Shown here: piece by piece, positions 27,092-34,296 of the stretch
Layout: every line of letters starts with the position of its first letter
Numbering within the stretch: the first letter of the stretch is position 1
NCBI GenBank assembly: GCA_011051715.1
Contig: DRKP01000096.1
Location: forward strand, 1-43,077
DNA: 43,077 bases
Origin: Sedimenticola thiotaurini
GTDB lineage: Bacteria; Pseudomonadota; Gammaproteobacteria; Chromatiales; Chromatiaceae
Reading direction: 5' to 3'
Notes under the pieces: model-generated
What the model was told of the DNA's origin: nothing
Database searches by the model: none
Seen by the model: the letters and a program-made list of their open reading frames with translations, nothing else
Program-made: the position numbers and the translations under genes

Positions 27092-27645
27092 GAGCGGGCG
27101 GTCTCGTCGTGGACCAGGTCATCGTAGACCATCATCGCGGCGACCCAGAGGAACTCGGTCACCTGCATCAGGTCGTCCTCGTCCTCCTCGTCGCCATCGC
27201 TCAGGCCCTCGGTCTCCATGCGGGTGATGTCGCTGAAGTCCTGCAGCGCCTCACGGGTGTGCTCCGACAACTCGCGCTCGGGCGATATCCCGGCCAGGCC
27301 GATGCCGTAGAGAAAACCCTGGCTCCAGTCACGTACCGCCTCTGCCCGTTCCCGGATCGGCCGTTCGTCGTCCGGCAGCAGGGGCTGGAAGCCAAGCCCA
27401 GGCCCCTCGATCGCCTCCCGCGTCTCGCCATGCAGCAGGCTCAGCAGCCGGCGGCACTCCGTCACCAGCTCGTCGTCTTCGTCGCTGCCCTCGAACAGTT
27501 CGGCGAACCACAGCTCCAGGGCATCCTGCCGGCCGGCACACAACAGGCCGCAGAGGACACCATGGACCTCGGACGCGCTTGGCTCCAGATCGGCGGAGGC
27601 AAGTTGCCGCGCCACCCGTTCGTGCTCTATCTCCCCATACAGCAT
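27088..27645 (-). CDS. UPF0149 (YgfB/YecA-like) family protein
   Basis: A 185-residue acidic protein of the UPF0149 family. SASEVHGVLCGLLCAG near residue 23 and WSQGFLYGIGLAG in the middle are the family hallmarks. The function is not well defined. I chose the ATG giving MLYGEIEHERV because GGAGGG lies 5 bases upstream; a start 34 codons earlier is unlikely. Overlaps pepP by 4 bp and is divergent from the TIGR02449-zapA operon, as ygfB is in E. coli. Confidence 0.9.
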   Translation of the reverse strand: MLYGEIEHERVARQLASADLEPSASEVHGVLCGLLCAGRQDALELWFAELFEGSDEDDELVTECRRLLSLLHGETREAIEGPGLGFQPLLPDDERPIRERAEAVRDWSQGFLYGIGLAGISPERELSEHTREALQDFSDITRMETEGLSDGDEEDEDDLMQVTEFLWVAAMMVYDDLVHDETARS

Positions 27646-27809
27646 TTCGCCCTCCGTCACGACGGGGTCTCGATCAGGCCGCCGGGAACCCGCTTCCTCC
27701 CTGTAGGGGTCCCGGCATGGCGGTTCGACCCAACGCCCAAAGGGCATGCATCATAGCATGGGGGCGGCGACCGTTGACCCTGTCCATGGCTCACTCTATA
27801 TTGGCCGGC

Positions 27810-28043
27810 ATGAGCAGTGAAGACAGGAACAGACGGACGGAACAGGACCTGGAGCAGCTGGAGGGCCGGCTCGACGAGCTGATCGGCGCCTTGCAGCAGC
27901 TCCGGGAGGAGAACCGGCTGCTGCGTTCCCGCGAAGAGGAGCTGGTCGCCGAACGCGCCGGCCTGATCGAGAAGACGGAGCTGGCCAGAAACCGCGTCGA
28001 ATCCATGATCATGCGCCTGAAGTCCATGGAAACCAATCTGTGA
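27810..28043 (+). CDS. Small coiled-coil protein, TIGR02449-like
   Basis: A 77-residue, charged, almost entirely helical protein (QLEGRLDELIGALQQLREE and following heptads), consistent with the TIGR02449 family that sits before zapA in many gammaproteobacteria and recalls the cell-division protein ZapB. It overlaps zapA by 4 bp, suggesting coupling. The start is uncertain: an in-frame ATG 24 bp upstream is open, and neither has a strong Shine-Dalgarno. Confidence 0.8.
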   Translation: MSSEDRNRRTEQDLEQLEGRLDELIGALQQLREENRLLRSREEELVAERAGLIEKTELARNRVESMIMRLKSMETNL

Positions 28044-28357
28044 GCGACAGCAGAAGCATACCGGTGCAGGTCAGGATCCTGGATCGGGAGTACCGCGTCG
28101 CCTGCCAGCCCGGGGAAGAGGAGGCGCTGCTCGCATCCGCCCGCTTCCTGGACCAGAAGATGCGGGAGATCAAGTCCAGCGGCAAGGTGATCGGCAACGA
28201 CCGCATCGCGGTGATGGTGGCGCTCAATCTGGCCCACGAACTGCTGGAACAGCGGTCGAAGCACGACGACGGGGAGGAGCGGGTCGGACGGCGCATCCAG
28301 GCACTGCGGGAAAAGGTCGAGGTTGCTCTGCATCAAACGAATCAACTGGAACTTTGA
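28040..28357 (+). CDS. zapA: Cell division protein ZapA
   Basis: A 105-residue ZapA, which cross-links FtsZ filaments at the division ring. PVQVRILDREYRVACQPGEEEAL at the N terminus and the long C-terminal coiled coil with NDRIAVMVALNLAHELLE are typical. It starts with GTG in a GTGA overlap with the preceding gene. The 6S RNA gene begins about 26 bp after its stop, as in E. coli. Confidence 0.95.
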   Translation: MSDSRSIPVQVRILDREYRVACQPGEEEALLASARFLDQKMREIKSSGKVIGNDRIAVMVALNLAHELLEQRSKHDDGEERVGRRIQALREKVEVALHQTNQLEL

Positions 28358-28383
28358 GGCGTTTGGCGTTAGCCTAGTTTCAA

Positions 28384-28574
28384 AGGCGTCCCCTGCGGTG
28401 CTCGTCAGCAGGTCGGGTATTTTCTTGAGCCTAATTCATACCCTGGGGGTATAAAGCCGGTGCCGGTGTGCATGTCCGCCTTCGAGCGGAAAGCCTGAAG
28501 GCACCCCTGTTATCCCCACTTGAACCTGCCGGTTCAAGAACGATGACCAGCGACGGCACAGGCGGAGGACGCCT
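28384..28574 (+). ncRNA. ssrS: 6S RNA
   Basis: The zapA to cyclo-ligase gap holds a 6S RNA by position and sequence. CTTGAGCCTAATTCATACC matches the E. coli CCTGAGCC...TTCATACC segment, and CACTTGAACCTGCCGGTTCAAG matches the conserved TTGAACC...GGTTCAA hairpin. Terminal sequences GGCGTCC (28385) and GGACGCC (28573) pair to close the long stem. 6S RNA binds sigma-70 RNA polymerase and mimics an open promoter. Ends are inferred from the stem; a weak promoter may overlap the end of zapA. Confidence 0.92.
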
Positions 28575-28586
28575 CCTTTCATTCCC

Positions 28587-29189
28587 ATGTCCGACTCCGT
28601 CCCCGAGCTCCGACGTTCCCTGCGCCGGCGCCGGCGTGCCATCCCGGAGCCGGTACGACGCGACCACGCCCTTCAGGCGGCCGCCAACTTCCGCTGCTCT
28701 CCGCTGTTCCTGCGCTATCGGCGGATCGGCCTGTACCTCGCCAACGACGGGGAACTGGACCCCGGGCCGCTCGCGGACGCCGCATTCGACAGCGGCAAGC
28801 GGCTCTATCTGCCGGTCCTGCGCCCCCTGGCGCGGCCTTCCCTCTGGTTCAGCGAATACCTGCCCGACGGCAGACTGCTGCGCAACCGCTACGGCATCCC
28901 GGAGCCGGACATCCGCGCCCATCCACCGCTGCCTCCCTGGGGACTCGACCTGCTGCTGTTGCCGCTGGTCGGATTCGACGATGCCGGGCGGCGGCTGGGC
29001 ATGGGCGGCGGCTTCTATGACCGTACCCTCGCCTACCTGCGCCATCGCCGTCACTGGCGCCGGCCATTGCTGATCGGCCTGGCCCACGAATGCCAGCGCG
29101 TCGACCGTCTCCCCGACCGGCCCTGGGACGTCCCGTTGAACGGCATCCTCACGGAATCCCGGCTGCAGATGTTCCGGGCCTCCGGCTGA
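28587..29189 (+). CDS. 5-formyltetrahydrofolate cyclo-ligase
   Basis: A 200-residue protein of the YgfA/FthC family, which converts 5-formyl-THF to 5,10-methenyl-THF using ATP. LRRSLRRRRRAIPEP at the start, DLLLLPLVGFDDAGRRLGMGGGFYDRTL near residue 130 and LIGLAHECQRVDRLP near the end are the family motifs. The start lies 12 bp after the predicted 6S RNA end and the two are likely cotranscribed, as in E. coli. A folate link to the upstream glycine-cleavage genes is plausible. Followed by a 333-bp gap containing the 21-bp array. Confidence 0.93.
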   Translation: MSDSVPELRRSLRRRRRAIPEPVRRDHALQAAANFRCSPLFLRYRRIGLYLANDGELDPGPLADAAFDSGKRLYLPVLRPLARPSLWFSEYLPDGRLLRNRYGIPEPDIRAHPPLPPWGLDLLLLPLVGFDDAGRRLGMGGGFYDRTLAYLRHRRHWRRPLLIGLAHECQRVDRLPDRPWDVPLNGILTESRLQMFRASG

Positions 29190-29194
29190 TCCGC

Positions 29195-29362
29195 CATCAT
29201 TCCTGCAAACCAACTCAGTCATTCCGGTGAACCAACCGCCCCTTCCGGAATAGCAGCCGGCCACTCGGGTAAACCGGTTCTTCATACTGGTGAACCATCA
29301 CGCCATACCGGTGAACCACCCCCACCATTCCTATGAATCACACCGTCATTCCGGCGCAGGCC
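29195..29362. repeat. Degenerate tandem array, eight units with exact 21-bp period
   Basis: Eight consecutive 21-bp units start at 29195, 29216, 29237, 29258, 29279, 29300, 29321 and 29342. Units diverge strongly but keep a core near TCATTCCGGTGAACCA in constant register. The final unit is a dRS3-like palindrome half (CCGTCATTCCGGCGCAGGCC), and an AGAGACCTGTTCC sequence follows near 29410. The locus at 5106-5174 has the same order in shorter form. No open reading frame of note accompanies it. Confidence 0.75.
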
Positions 29363-29455
29363 GTAATCCAGAGGACTCCCCACCTGAATCCCAACCTTCA
29401 CCGGGATGACGAAGAGAGACCTGTTCCGGCAATTCCACTCACCTTTGCCGGCGAC

Positions 29456-29483
29456 TGGTTTTTTCAAGCACCTTTATTATACT
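29456..29483 (+). promoter_or_regulatory. Possible promoter of the lysine-rich protein gene
   Basis: A -10-like TATACT (29478-29483) with a weak -35-like TGGTTT (29456-29461) 16 bp upstream lies in a local AT-rich patch 40 bp before the ATG of the H1-like gene. The -10 is good, the -35 is not. Confidence 0.35.
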
Positions 29484-29522
29484 CGTAACAGGGTTATTCG
29501 ATCGGGGATGGAGGGCGTCTGG

Positions 29523-30011
29523 ATGGCTGTCAAGAGAGCGAAGAAGAGCATCAGCAAGAAAGGGGTTGCAGGTCGCGGGAAGGTTGCCGCGAAGAAAAAG
29601 GCCACATCGAAGAAGAAGGTGGCGAAGAAGACCGTAAAGAAGAAGGCTGCTCCGAAGAAGAAGGTGGTAAAGAAGACCGTAAAGAAAAAGGCCGCACCAA
29701 AGAAGAAGGTGGCAAAGAAGACCGTAAAGAAAAAGGCCGCACCAAAGAAGAAGGTGGTAAAGAAGACCGTAAAGAAAAAGGCCGCACCAAAGAAGAAGGT
29801 GGTAAAGAAGACCGTAAAGAAAAAGGCCGCACCGAAGAAGAAGGCGGCGAAGAAGAGCGTGAAGAAAAAGGCCGCGCCGAAAAAGAAGGCGGCGAAGAAG
29901 AGCGTGAAGAAAAAGGCCGCGCCGAAAAAGAAGGCGGCGAAGAAGAGCGTAAAGAAAAAGGCCGCGCCGGGAAGGAAGGTGACACCACGCAAGAAACGGT
30001 CACTGAAGTAG
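29523..30011 (+). CDS. Lysine-rich histone H1-like repeat protein
   Basis: A 162-residue, extremely basic protein made almost only of Lys, Ala, Val, Pro, Thr and Ser. After an N-terminal segment (MAVKRAKKSISKKG...), residues 35-154 are eight tandem 15-residue units of the form KKTVKKKAAPKKKVV; the last three have KKSV and end in AA. Such tails occur in bacterial H1-like and AlgP-like DNA-binding proteins and suggest binding to nucleic acid; this is inference. I chose ATG 29523 because GAGGG lies 7 bases upstream; ATG 29508 is an alternative. Repeat copies are nearly identical at DNA level and are less GC-rich than neighbouring genes. Confidence 0.8.
   Translation: MAVKRAKKSISKKGVAGRGKVAAKKKATSKKKVAKKTVKKKAAPKKKVVKKTVKKKAAPKKKVAKKTVKKKAAPKKKVVKKTVKKKAAPKKKVVKKTVKKKAAPKKKAAKKSVKKKAAPKKKAAKKSVKKKAAPKKKAAKKSVKKKAAPGRKVTPRKKRSLK
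29625..29984 (+). repeat. 45-bp tandem coding repeats, eight copies
   Basis: The lysine-rich gene contains eight 45-bp direct repeats, each encoding one 15-residue unit. Central copies are near-identical, differing mostly in the last two codons (GTGGTA versus GTGGCA) and later GTA/GTG and T/S changes. This indicates recent expansion or homogenisation, so copy number is likely to vary between strains. Confidence 0.9.
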
Positions 30012-30022
30012 CCGGTCCAGCC

Positions 30023-30051
30023 GGCCACCGGGCGTTTTCGATCCGGTGGCC
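30023..30051 (+). terminator. Possible terminator hairpin between H1-like gene and ilvA
   Basis: A perfect 9-bp stem (GGCCACCGG / CCGGTGGCC) with an 11-nt loop lies between two convergent genes. A T-run is missing on the plus strand, so its activity as an intrinsic terminator is doubtful. Confidence 0.35.
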
Positions 30052-30089
30052 GTTCTGCCAATATCCTCCCTGGGAACGACCGGTTCCTG

Positions 30090-31634
30090 TCACCCGTTCT
30101 CTTTCAACTCGCATTCACCACCGCAGGCGAACATCCGGTAGGCCGGATTCTCCGTCTCCTCTTCCCAGGGATAACCCAGTTCCTTGAGGAAACGCCTGAA
30201 CTCGGATTTCTCCCTGGGGTCGATCTGGATCCCCATCAGTACCCGACCGTAGGCCGCTCCATGGTTGCGGTAATGAAACAGGCTGATGTTCCAGCGCTTG
30301 CCCATCGCCGACAGGAAGGCCACCAGAGCCCCCGGTCGTTCCGGAAACTGGAAGCGGATCAGGTTCTCGTTCTCCACCCCCGGCGCATGGCCACCGACCA
30401 TGTAGCGGATGTGCAGCTTGGCGATCTCGTTGTCGGTGAGATCCACCACCGGATAGCCCTTCTCCTCCAGCGCCCGGATCAGCATCTCCCGTTCGCTGTC
30501 CCCCTCGTTGAGCTCGACACCGGCAAACACGTGGGCCTTGCGACTGTCGGCGTAGCGGTAGTTGAACTCGGTGATACTGCGCCGCCCCAGTACGCGGCAG
30601 AAACGCAGGAAACTGCCGGGCTCCTCTGGAATCTGCACCGCCAGCAGGGCCTCCCGGCGTTCCCCGAGCTCCGCCCGTTCGGCGACGTGGCGCAGACGAT
30701 CGAAGTTGATGTTGGCGCCACTCTCGATGGCGACCAGGCTCTGACCGGCAACGCCTTCCCGGGATACATATTTCTTCATCCCCGCCACCGACAGGGCCCC
30801 CGCCGGTTCCGCGGTGGTGCGGGTGTCATCGAAGATGTCCTTGATGGCGGCGCAGATCTCGTCGGTGCTGACCAGGATCACCTCGTCCACCACCTGCTTG
30901 GCGACCCGGAAGGTCTCCCTGCCGATCTGACGCACGGCGACGCCATCGGCGAAGATGCCCACCTGTTTCAGGGTCACCCGGCGATCCGCCTCCAGCGCGC
31001 GGTACAGTGTGGGTGCGTCCTCGGGCTCGACGCCGATCATCCGCACCTGGGGAAATACGTACTTTACGTAGGCGGCAATGCCGGCAATCAGGCCGCCGCC
31101 ACCGACCGGCACGAAGATGGCATCCGGCGGCCCCGGATGCTGCCGCAGGATCTCCATGCCGATGGTCCCCTGGCCGGCGATCACCTCCGGGTCGTCGAAC
31201 GGGTGAATGAAGGTGAGTCCCTTCTCCTCCGCCAGCTCGCGCGAATGGGCATAGGCCTCGTCGTAGGAGTCGCCGAACAGGACCGCCCGGGCGCCGAGGC
31301 TGCGCACCGCCTCCACCTTGATCAGCGGGGTGGTCTTCGGCATCACGATCAGCGCCTTGATACCGAGGCGATGGGCGGAGAGGGCCACGCCCTGGGCATG
31401 GTTGCCGGCAGAGGCCGCGATCACACCGCGCTCACGCTCCTGGTCGGAGAGGCTGCGGATCCGGTTGTAGGCGCCGCGCAGTTTGAACGAGAACACCGGC
31501 TGCAGGTCCTCCCGTTTCAGCCAGACCCGGTTGTCGAGCCGGCGCGACAGACGGGACGCCTCGACCAATGGCGTCTCCCGCGCCACGTCGTAGACCTGGG
31601 CACGGAGAATTCTCTCGATATAGGAGTGGGGCAT
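30090..31634 (-). CDS. ilvA: Threonine ammonia-lyase, biosynthetic (IlvA)
   Basis: A 514-residue PLP enzyme that converts threonine to 2-oxobutanoate, the first step of isoleucine synthesis. Lys51 in VFSFKLRGAYN binds PLP, and VGGGGLIAGIA is the phosphate-binding loop. The C-terminal third (from about residue 330) has two ACT-like regulatory domains, typical of the allosteric biosynthetic form and not of the short catabolic TdcB. AGGA lies 6 bases upstream of the chosen ATG. Convergent with the H1-like gene and divergent from rpiA. Confidence 0.96.
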   Translation of the reverse strand: MPHSYIERILRAQVYDVARETPLVEASRLSRRLDNRVWLKREDLQPVFSFKLRGAYNRIRSLSDQERERGVIAASAGNHAQGVALSAHRLGIKALIVMPKTTPLIKVEAVRSLGARAVLFGDSYDEAYAHSRELAEEKGLTFIHPFDDPEVIAGQGTIGMEILRQHPGPPDAIFVPVGGGGLIAGIAAYVKYVFPQVRMIGVEPEDAPTLYRALEADRRVTLKQVGIFADGVAVRQIGRETFRVAKQVVDEVILVSTDEICAAIKDIFDDTRTTAEPAGALSVAGMKKYVSREGVAGQSLVAIESGANINFDRLRHVAERAELGERREALLAVQIPEEPGSFLRFCRVLGRRSITEFNYRYADSRKAHVFAGVELNEGDSEREMLIRALEEKGYPVVDLTDNEIAKLHIRYMVGGHAPGVENENLIRFQFPERPGALVAFLSAMGKRWNISLFHYRNHGAAYGRVLMGIQIDPREKSEFRRFLKELGYPWEEETENPAYRMFACGGECELKENG

Positions 31635-31708
31635 GATGATCCTGCGATTGTATCCCGAATGACATCTCAACCCTGCAACGTTATCATAATTTGCCTATTT
31701 CCATTCGG

Positions 31709-31738
31709 TTCACCGCAGAGCCACAGAGAGCACAGAGG
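31709..31738. repeat. CACCGCAGAGCCACAGAGAG-type dispersed repeat
   Basis: A purine-rich sequence of repeated CAGAG words in the ilvA-rpiA gap. The wording (ACCGCAGAG...CACAGAGAGCACAGAGG) is a dispersed repeat found in many environmental bacterial genomes; a weaker relative (AACCGCAGAGCATAGAG) occurs near 37978. The rest of this 272-bp gap shows only the rpiA ribosome-binding site. Confidence 0.55.
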
Positions 31739-31906
31739 TACCAACACGGCCACTGGAGTATCTGCCGGGCGCTCACCAACCTGGATGAACCCTCCCGTAT
31801 CCCGTCGGCCCCAGCTCCAATCGTCGCCGGCGATGGAAACGCCGTGTTCGCCGGGGCCCCGTGGTGATCCATCCAATTTCAGCCAAGGCAACAGCAGGAG
31901 ACGAGC

Positions 31907-32560
31907 ATGAATCAGGACGACCTGAAGCGGATGGCGGCGGAAGCGGCCATGGAGTACATCGACGGCGGCATCATCGGGGTTGGCACCGGTTCCACGGTCA
32001 ACCACTTCATCGATCTGCTGGCCGATGTGAAGGGACGCATCGACGGCACCGTCTCCAGCTCCGAGGCCTCCAGCGAGCGTCTCAAGGCCCACGGCATCCC
32101 GGTGCTCGACCTCAACGCCACCGGTGAACTCGAGGTCTATGTGGACGGTGCCGACGAGTCCAACCGCCACCTGCACCTGATCAAGGGCGGCGGCGGCGCA
32201 CTGACGCGGGAGAAGATCGTCGCCGGGGCCAGCCGCAAGTTCGTCTGCATCGCCGACGAGAGCAAGCTGGTGGACGTGCTCGGCACCTTTCCCCTGCCGA
32301 TCGAGGTGATTCCCATGGCCCGCAGCCACGTGGCCCGGCAACTGGTGAAGCTGGGCGGCACGCCGGTCTGGCGCGAGGGCTTCGTCACCGACAACGGCAA
32401 CATCATCCTGGACGTGCACAACCTGCGGATCATGGAGCCGACGGAACTGGAGCAGCAGATCAACAACATCGCCGGCGTGGTCACCACCGGCATCTTCGCC
32501 CTCAGGCCGGCGGACGTGCTGATCCTTGGCAGCGAGGATGGGGTCAAGACGATCAAGTGA
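31907..32560 (+). CDS. rpiA: Ribose-5-phosphate isomerase A
   Basis: A 217-residue RpiA that interconverts ribose 5-phosphate and ribulose 5-phosphate. [38 protein letters not shown] (catalytic Asp, Lys and Glu) and the C-terminal [12 protein letters not shown] are conserved. AGGAG lies 6 bases before the ATG. It converges on livF; the whole gap between the two is bounded by inverted heptad arrays, the first starting 6 bp after the rpiA stop. Confidence 0.97.
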   Translation: MNQDDLKRMAAEAAMEYIDGGIIGVGTGSTVNHFIDLLADVKGRIDGTVSSSEASSERLKAHGIPVLDLNATGELEVYVDGADESNRHLHLIKGGGGALTREKIVAGASRKFVCIADESKLVDVLGTFPLPIEVIPMARSHVARQLVKLGGTPVWREGFVTDNGNIILDVHNLRIMEPTELEQQINNIAGVVTTGIFALRPADVLILGSEDGVKTIK

Positions 32561-32565
32561 GGACA

Positions 32566-32618
32566 GGGCCGAGGAACTACAGGGCCGAGGGCAGAGGGAC
32601 TACGGGGTAGAGGGCCGA
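32566..32618 (+). repeat. Mixed heptad array after rpiA
   Basis: In order: GGGCCGA, GGAACTA, CA, GGGCCGA, GGGCAGA, GGGACTA, CG, GGGTAGA, GGGCCGA. Every unit is a GGNNNNA heptad and the only interruptions are CA or CG dinucleotides. The variety of units rules out simple slippage of one word. Confidence 0.93.
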
Positions 32619-32631
32619 CACCGTCCCCTTC

Positions 32632-32699
32632 CGTCATTCCGGCGCAGGCCGGAATCCGGCGAACGTTCCCTTTGGATCCCGGCCTGCGCCGGGATGACG
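32632..32699. repeat. Inverted pair of dRS3-like palindromes
   Basis: CGTCATTCCGGCGCAGG...GGAATCC (32632-32657) and the inverted copy TGGATCCCGGCCTGCGCCGGGATGACG (arms 32673-32699) flank 15 bp. The pair sits in the middle of the rpiA-livF gap, inside the inverted heptad arrays. It may act as a bidirectional terminator for the convergent genes, though no T-run is present. Confidence 0.85.
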
Positions 32700-32750
32700 T
32701 GGTGTTCGGATGTCTCTAGAAAAAGCCTTTCAGCTACGGAATATGGCCCC

Positions 32751-32796
32751 TCGGCCCTGTAGTTCCTCTGCTCTGTAGTTCCTCTGCCCTCGGCCC
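32751..32796 (-). repeat. Mixed heptad array before the livF stop
   Basis: Read on the minus strand: GGGCCGA, GGGCAGA, GGAACTA, CA, GAGCAGA, GGAACTA, CA, GGGCCGA, then a degenerate GGGGCCA. It mirrors the array at 32566-32618 and ends 9 bp before the livF stop codon. Confidence 0.93.
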
Positions 32797-32804
32797 TAAC
32801 AACC

Positions 32805-33512
32805 TCACATCCCCAAATACGCCTTCTGTACCTCCGGATTGCTCAGCAGCCTGTCGGCGGTGTCGGTGAGGGTGATACGGCCGTTTTCGATCACATAGCC
32901 GCGGTGGGCGATGCGCAGGGCCTGGTTGGCGTTCTGCTCCACCAGGAAGATGGTGGTGTCCTGTTCCTGGTTGATCTTCCGGATGATCTCGAAGATCTGG
33001 CGGATGATCAGCGGCGCCAGTCCCATGGAGGGCTCGTCCAGCAGCAGCAGCTGGGGCCGTGCCATCAGCGCCCGCGACATCGCCAGCATCTGCTGCTCGC
33101 CACCACTGAGGGTGCCGCCCGGCTGGTGGCGCCGCTCCTCCAGGATCGGGAACAGGGAGAAGACGTAGTCCAGGTCGCGCCTGATCTCCGCCTTGTCGGT
33201 GCGCAGGAAGGCGCCCAGGTCCAGGTTCTCCTGCACCGTCAGTTGGGGGAAGATGTGCCGCCCTTCGGGCACCTGGCAGATGCCCAGCGAGACGATCCGG
33301 TTGGGGATCAGGCCATGGATCGGCTCCCCGCGAAAGCGGATCTCCCCCGCCTGGGGTGGAACGACGCCGCAGATCGACATCAGGGTGGTGCTCTTGCCGG
33401 CACCGTTGGCGCCGATCAGGGTGATGATCTCGCCGCTGCGGATCTCCAGACTGATCCCCTTCAGGGCCTGGATGTTTCCGTAATAGGTATGGACCCCGTT
33501 CAGCTCAAGCAT
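32805..33512 (-). CDS. livF: Branched-chain amino acid ABC transporter ATP-binding protein LivF
   Basis: A 235-residue ABC ATPase. Walker A is GANGAGKSTTL, the signature is LSGGEQQML and Walker B is LLLLDEPSMGLAP. MLELNGVHTYYGNIQALKG at the N terminus is typical of LivF. It drives uptake of leucine/isoleucine/valine-type substrates with LivG and the LivHM permease. It overlaps livG by 8 bp and is the last gene of the operon. Confidence 0.96.
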   Translation of the reverse strand: MLELNGVHTYYGNIQALKGISLEIRSGEIITLIGANGAGKSTTLMSICGVVPPQAGEIRFRGEPIHGLIPNRIVSLGICQVPEGRHIFPQLTVQENLDLGAFLRTDKAEIRRDLDYVFSLFPILEERRHQPGGTLSGGEQQMLAMSRALMARPQLLLLDEPSMGLAPLIIRQIFEIIRKINQEQDTTIFLVEQNANQALRIAHRGYVIENGRITLTDTADRLLSNPEVQKAYLGM

Positions 33513-34296
33513 CGATATCCTCGCCCAGGTAGGCCTTGATCACCGCCGGGTTGGCACTGATCTCCTGCGGGGTTCCCTGGGCGATCCTGCGCCCGTAGTC
33601 CATCACGAAGATACGGTCGGAGAGGCTCATCACCAGCTTCATGTCGTGCTCAATCAGCAGGATCGAATGACCCTCGTCGCGGATGCGCTTGATCAGCTCG
33701 TCCAGCTCCCGGGTCTCCTGGGGGTTCATGCCGGCGGCGGGCTCGTCCAGCAGCAGCAGGATCGGCTCGGTGGCCAGGGCGCGGGCGATCTCCAGCCGGC
33801 GCTGGGCGCCGTAGGGGAGGTTCTTGGCGAACTCGTTGACCGCGTCGGCCAGCCCCACCTTCTCCAGGATGGCGTAGCTCTTCTCCACCGTCTCCCGCTC
33901 CTCCAGCCGGGTGGCGCGGGTGCGGAAGATGGCGCCGGCGATATAGGAGCGGGTGCGACAGTGGCGGCCGATCATCACGTTCTCCAGCACCGTCATGTTG
34001 GAGAACAGGCGGATGTTCTGGAAGGTGCGGGCCATCCCCTTCTCCGCCACCTTGTTCGGCTTCATGCCGTTGAGACGGATCGGACTCCGGCCTGGCGGAT
34101 TGAGGAAGACGTCGCCACCGGTGGGGTTGTAGATGCCGGTGACGCAGTTGAAGAAGGTGGTCTTGCCGGCCCCGTTGGGGCCGATCAGGGCGACGATCTC
34201 ACCCTGGTTCACCTCCAGGTCGAGCTGGTCCATGGCGCGGATGCCGCCGAAGTCCATGGACAGGTTGTCGACCTGCAGGATCGGCCGCTCACTCAT
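33505..34296 (-). CDS. livG: Branched-chain amino acid ABC transporter ATP-binding protein LivG
   Basis: A 263-residue ABC ATPase. Walker A is GPNGAGKTTFF, Walker B is LLLLDEPAAGMNP, and the LivG-specific signature PYGAQRRLEIARAL replaces LSGGQ. It overlaps livM by 8 bp and livF by 8 bp, so the three genes are likely translationally coupled. Confidence 0.96.
   Translation of the reverse strand: MSERPILQVDNLSMDFGGIRAMDQLDLEVNQGEIVALIGPNGAGKTTFFNCVTGIYNPTGGDVFLNPPGRSPIRLNGMKPNKVAEKGMARTFQNIRLFSNMTVLENVMIGRHCRTRSYIAGAIFRTRATRLEERETVEKSYAILEKVGLADAVNEFAKNLPYGAQRRLEIARALATEPILLLLDEPAAGMNPQETRELDELIKRIRDEGHSILLIEHDMKLVMSLSDRIFVMDYGRRIAQGTPQEISANPAVIKAYLGEDIDA

Noticed and set aside
29195-29362. 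CRISPR or decayed coding repeat
   Set aside because: Units are contiguous at 21 bp, not repeats with unique spacers, and no frame stays open through the array.
31635-31670. Attenuator or leader peptide for ilvA
   Set aside because: No Ile/Thr-rich peptide and no terminator hairpin lie between the divergent gap and the ilvA start.
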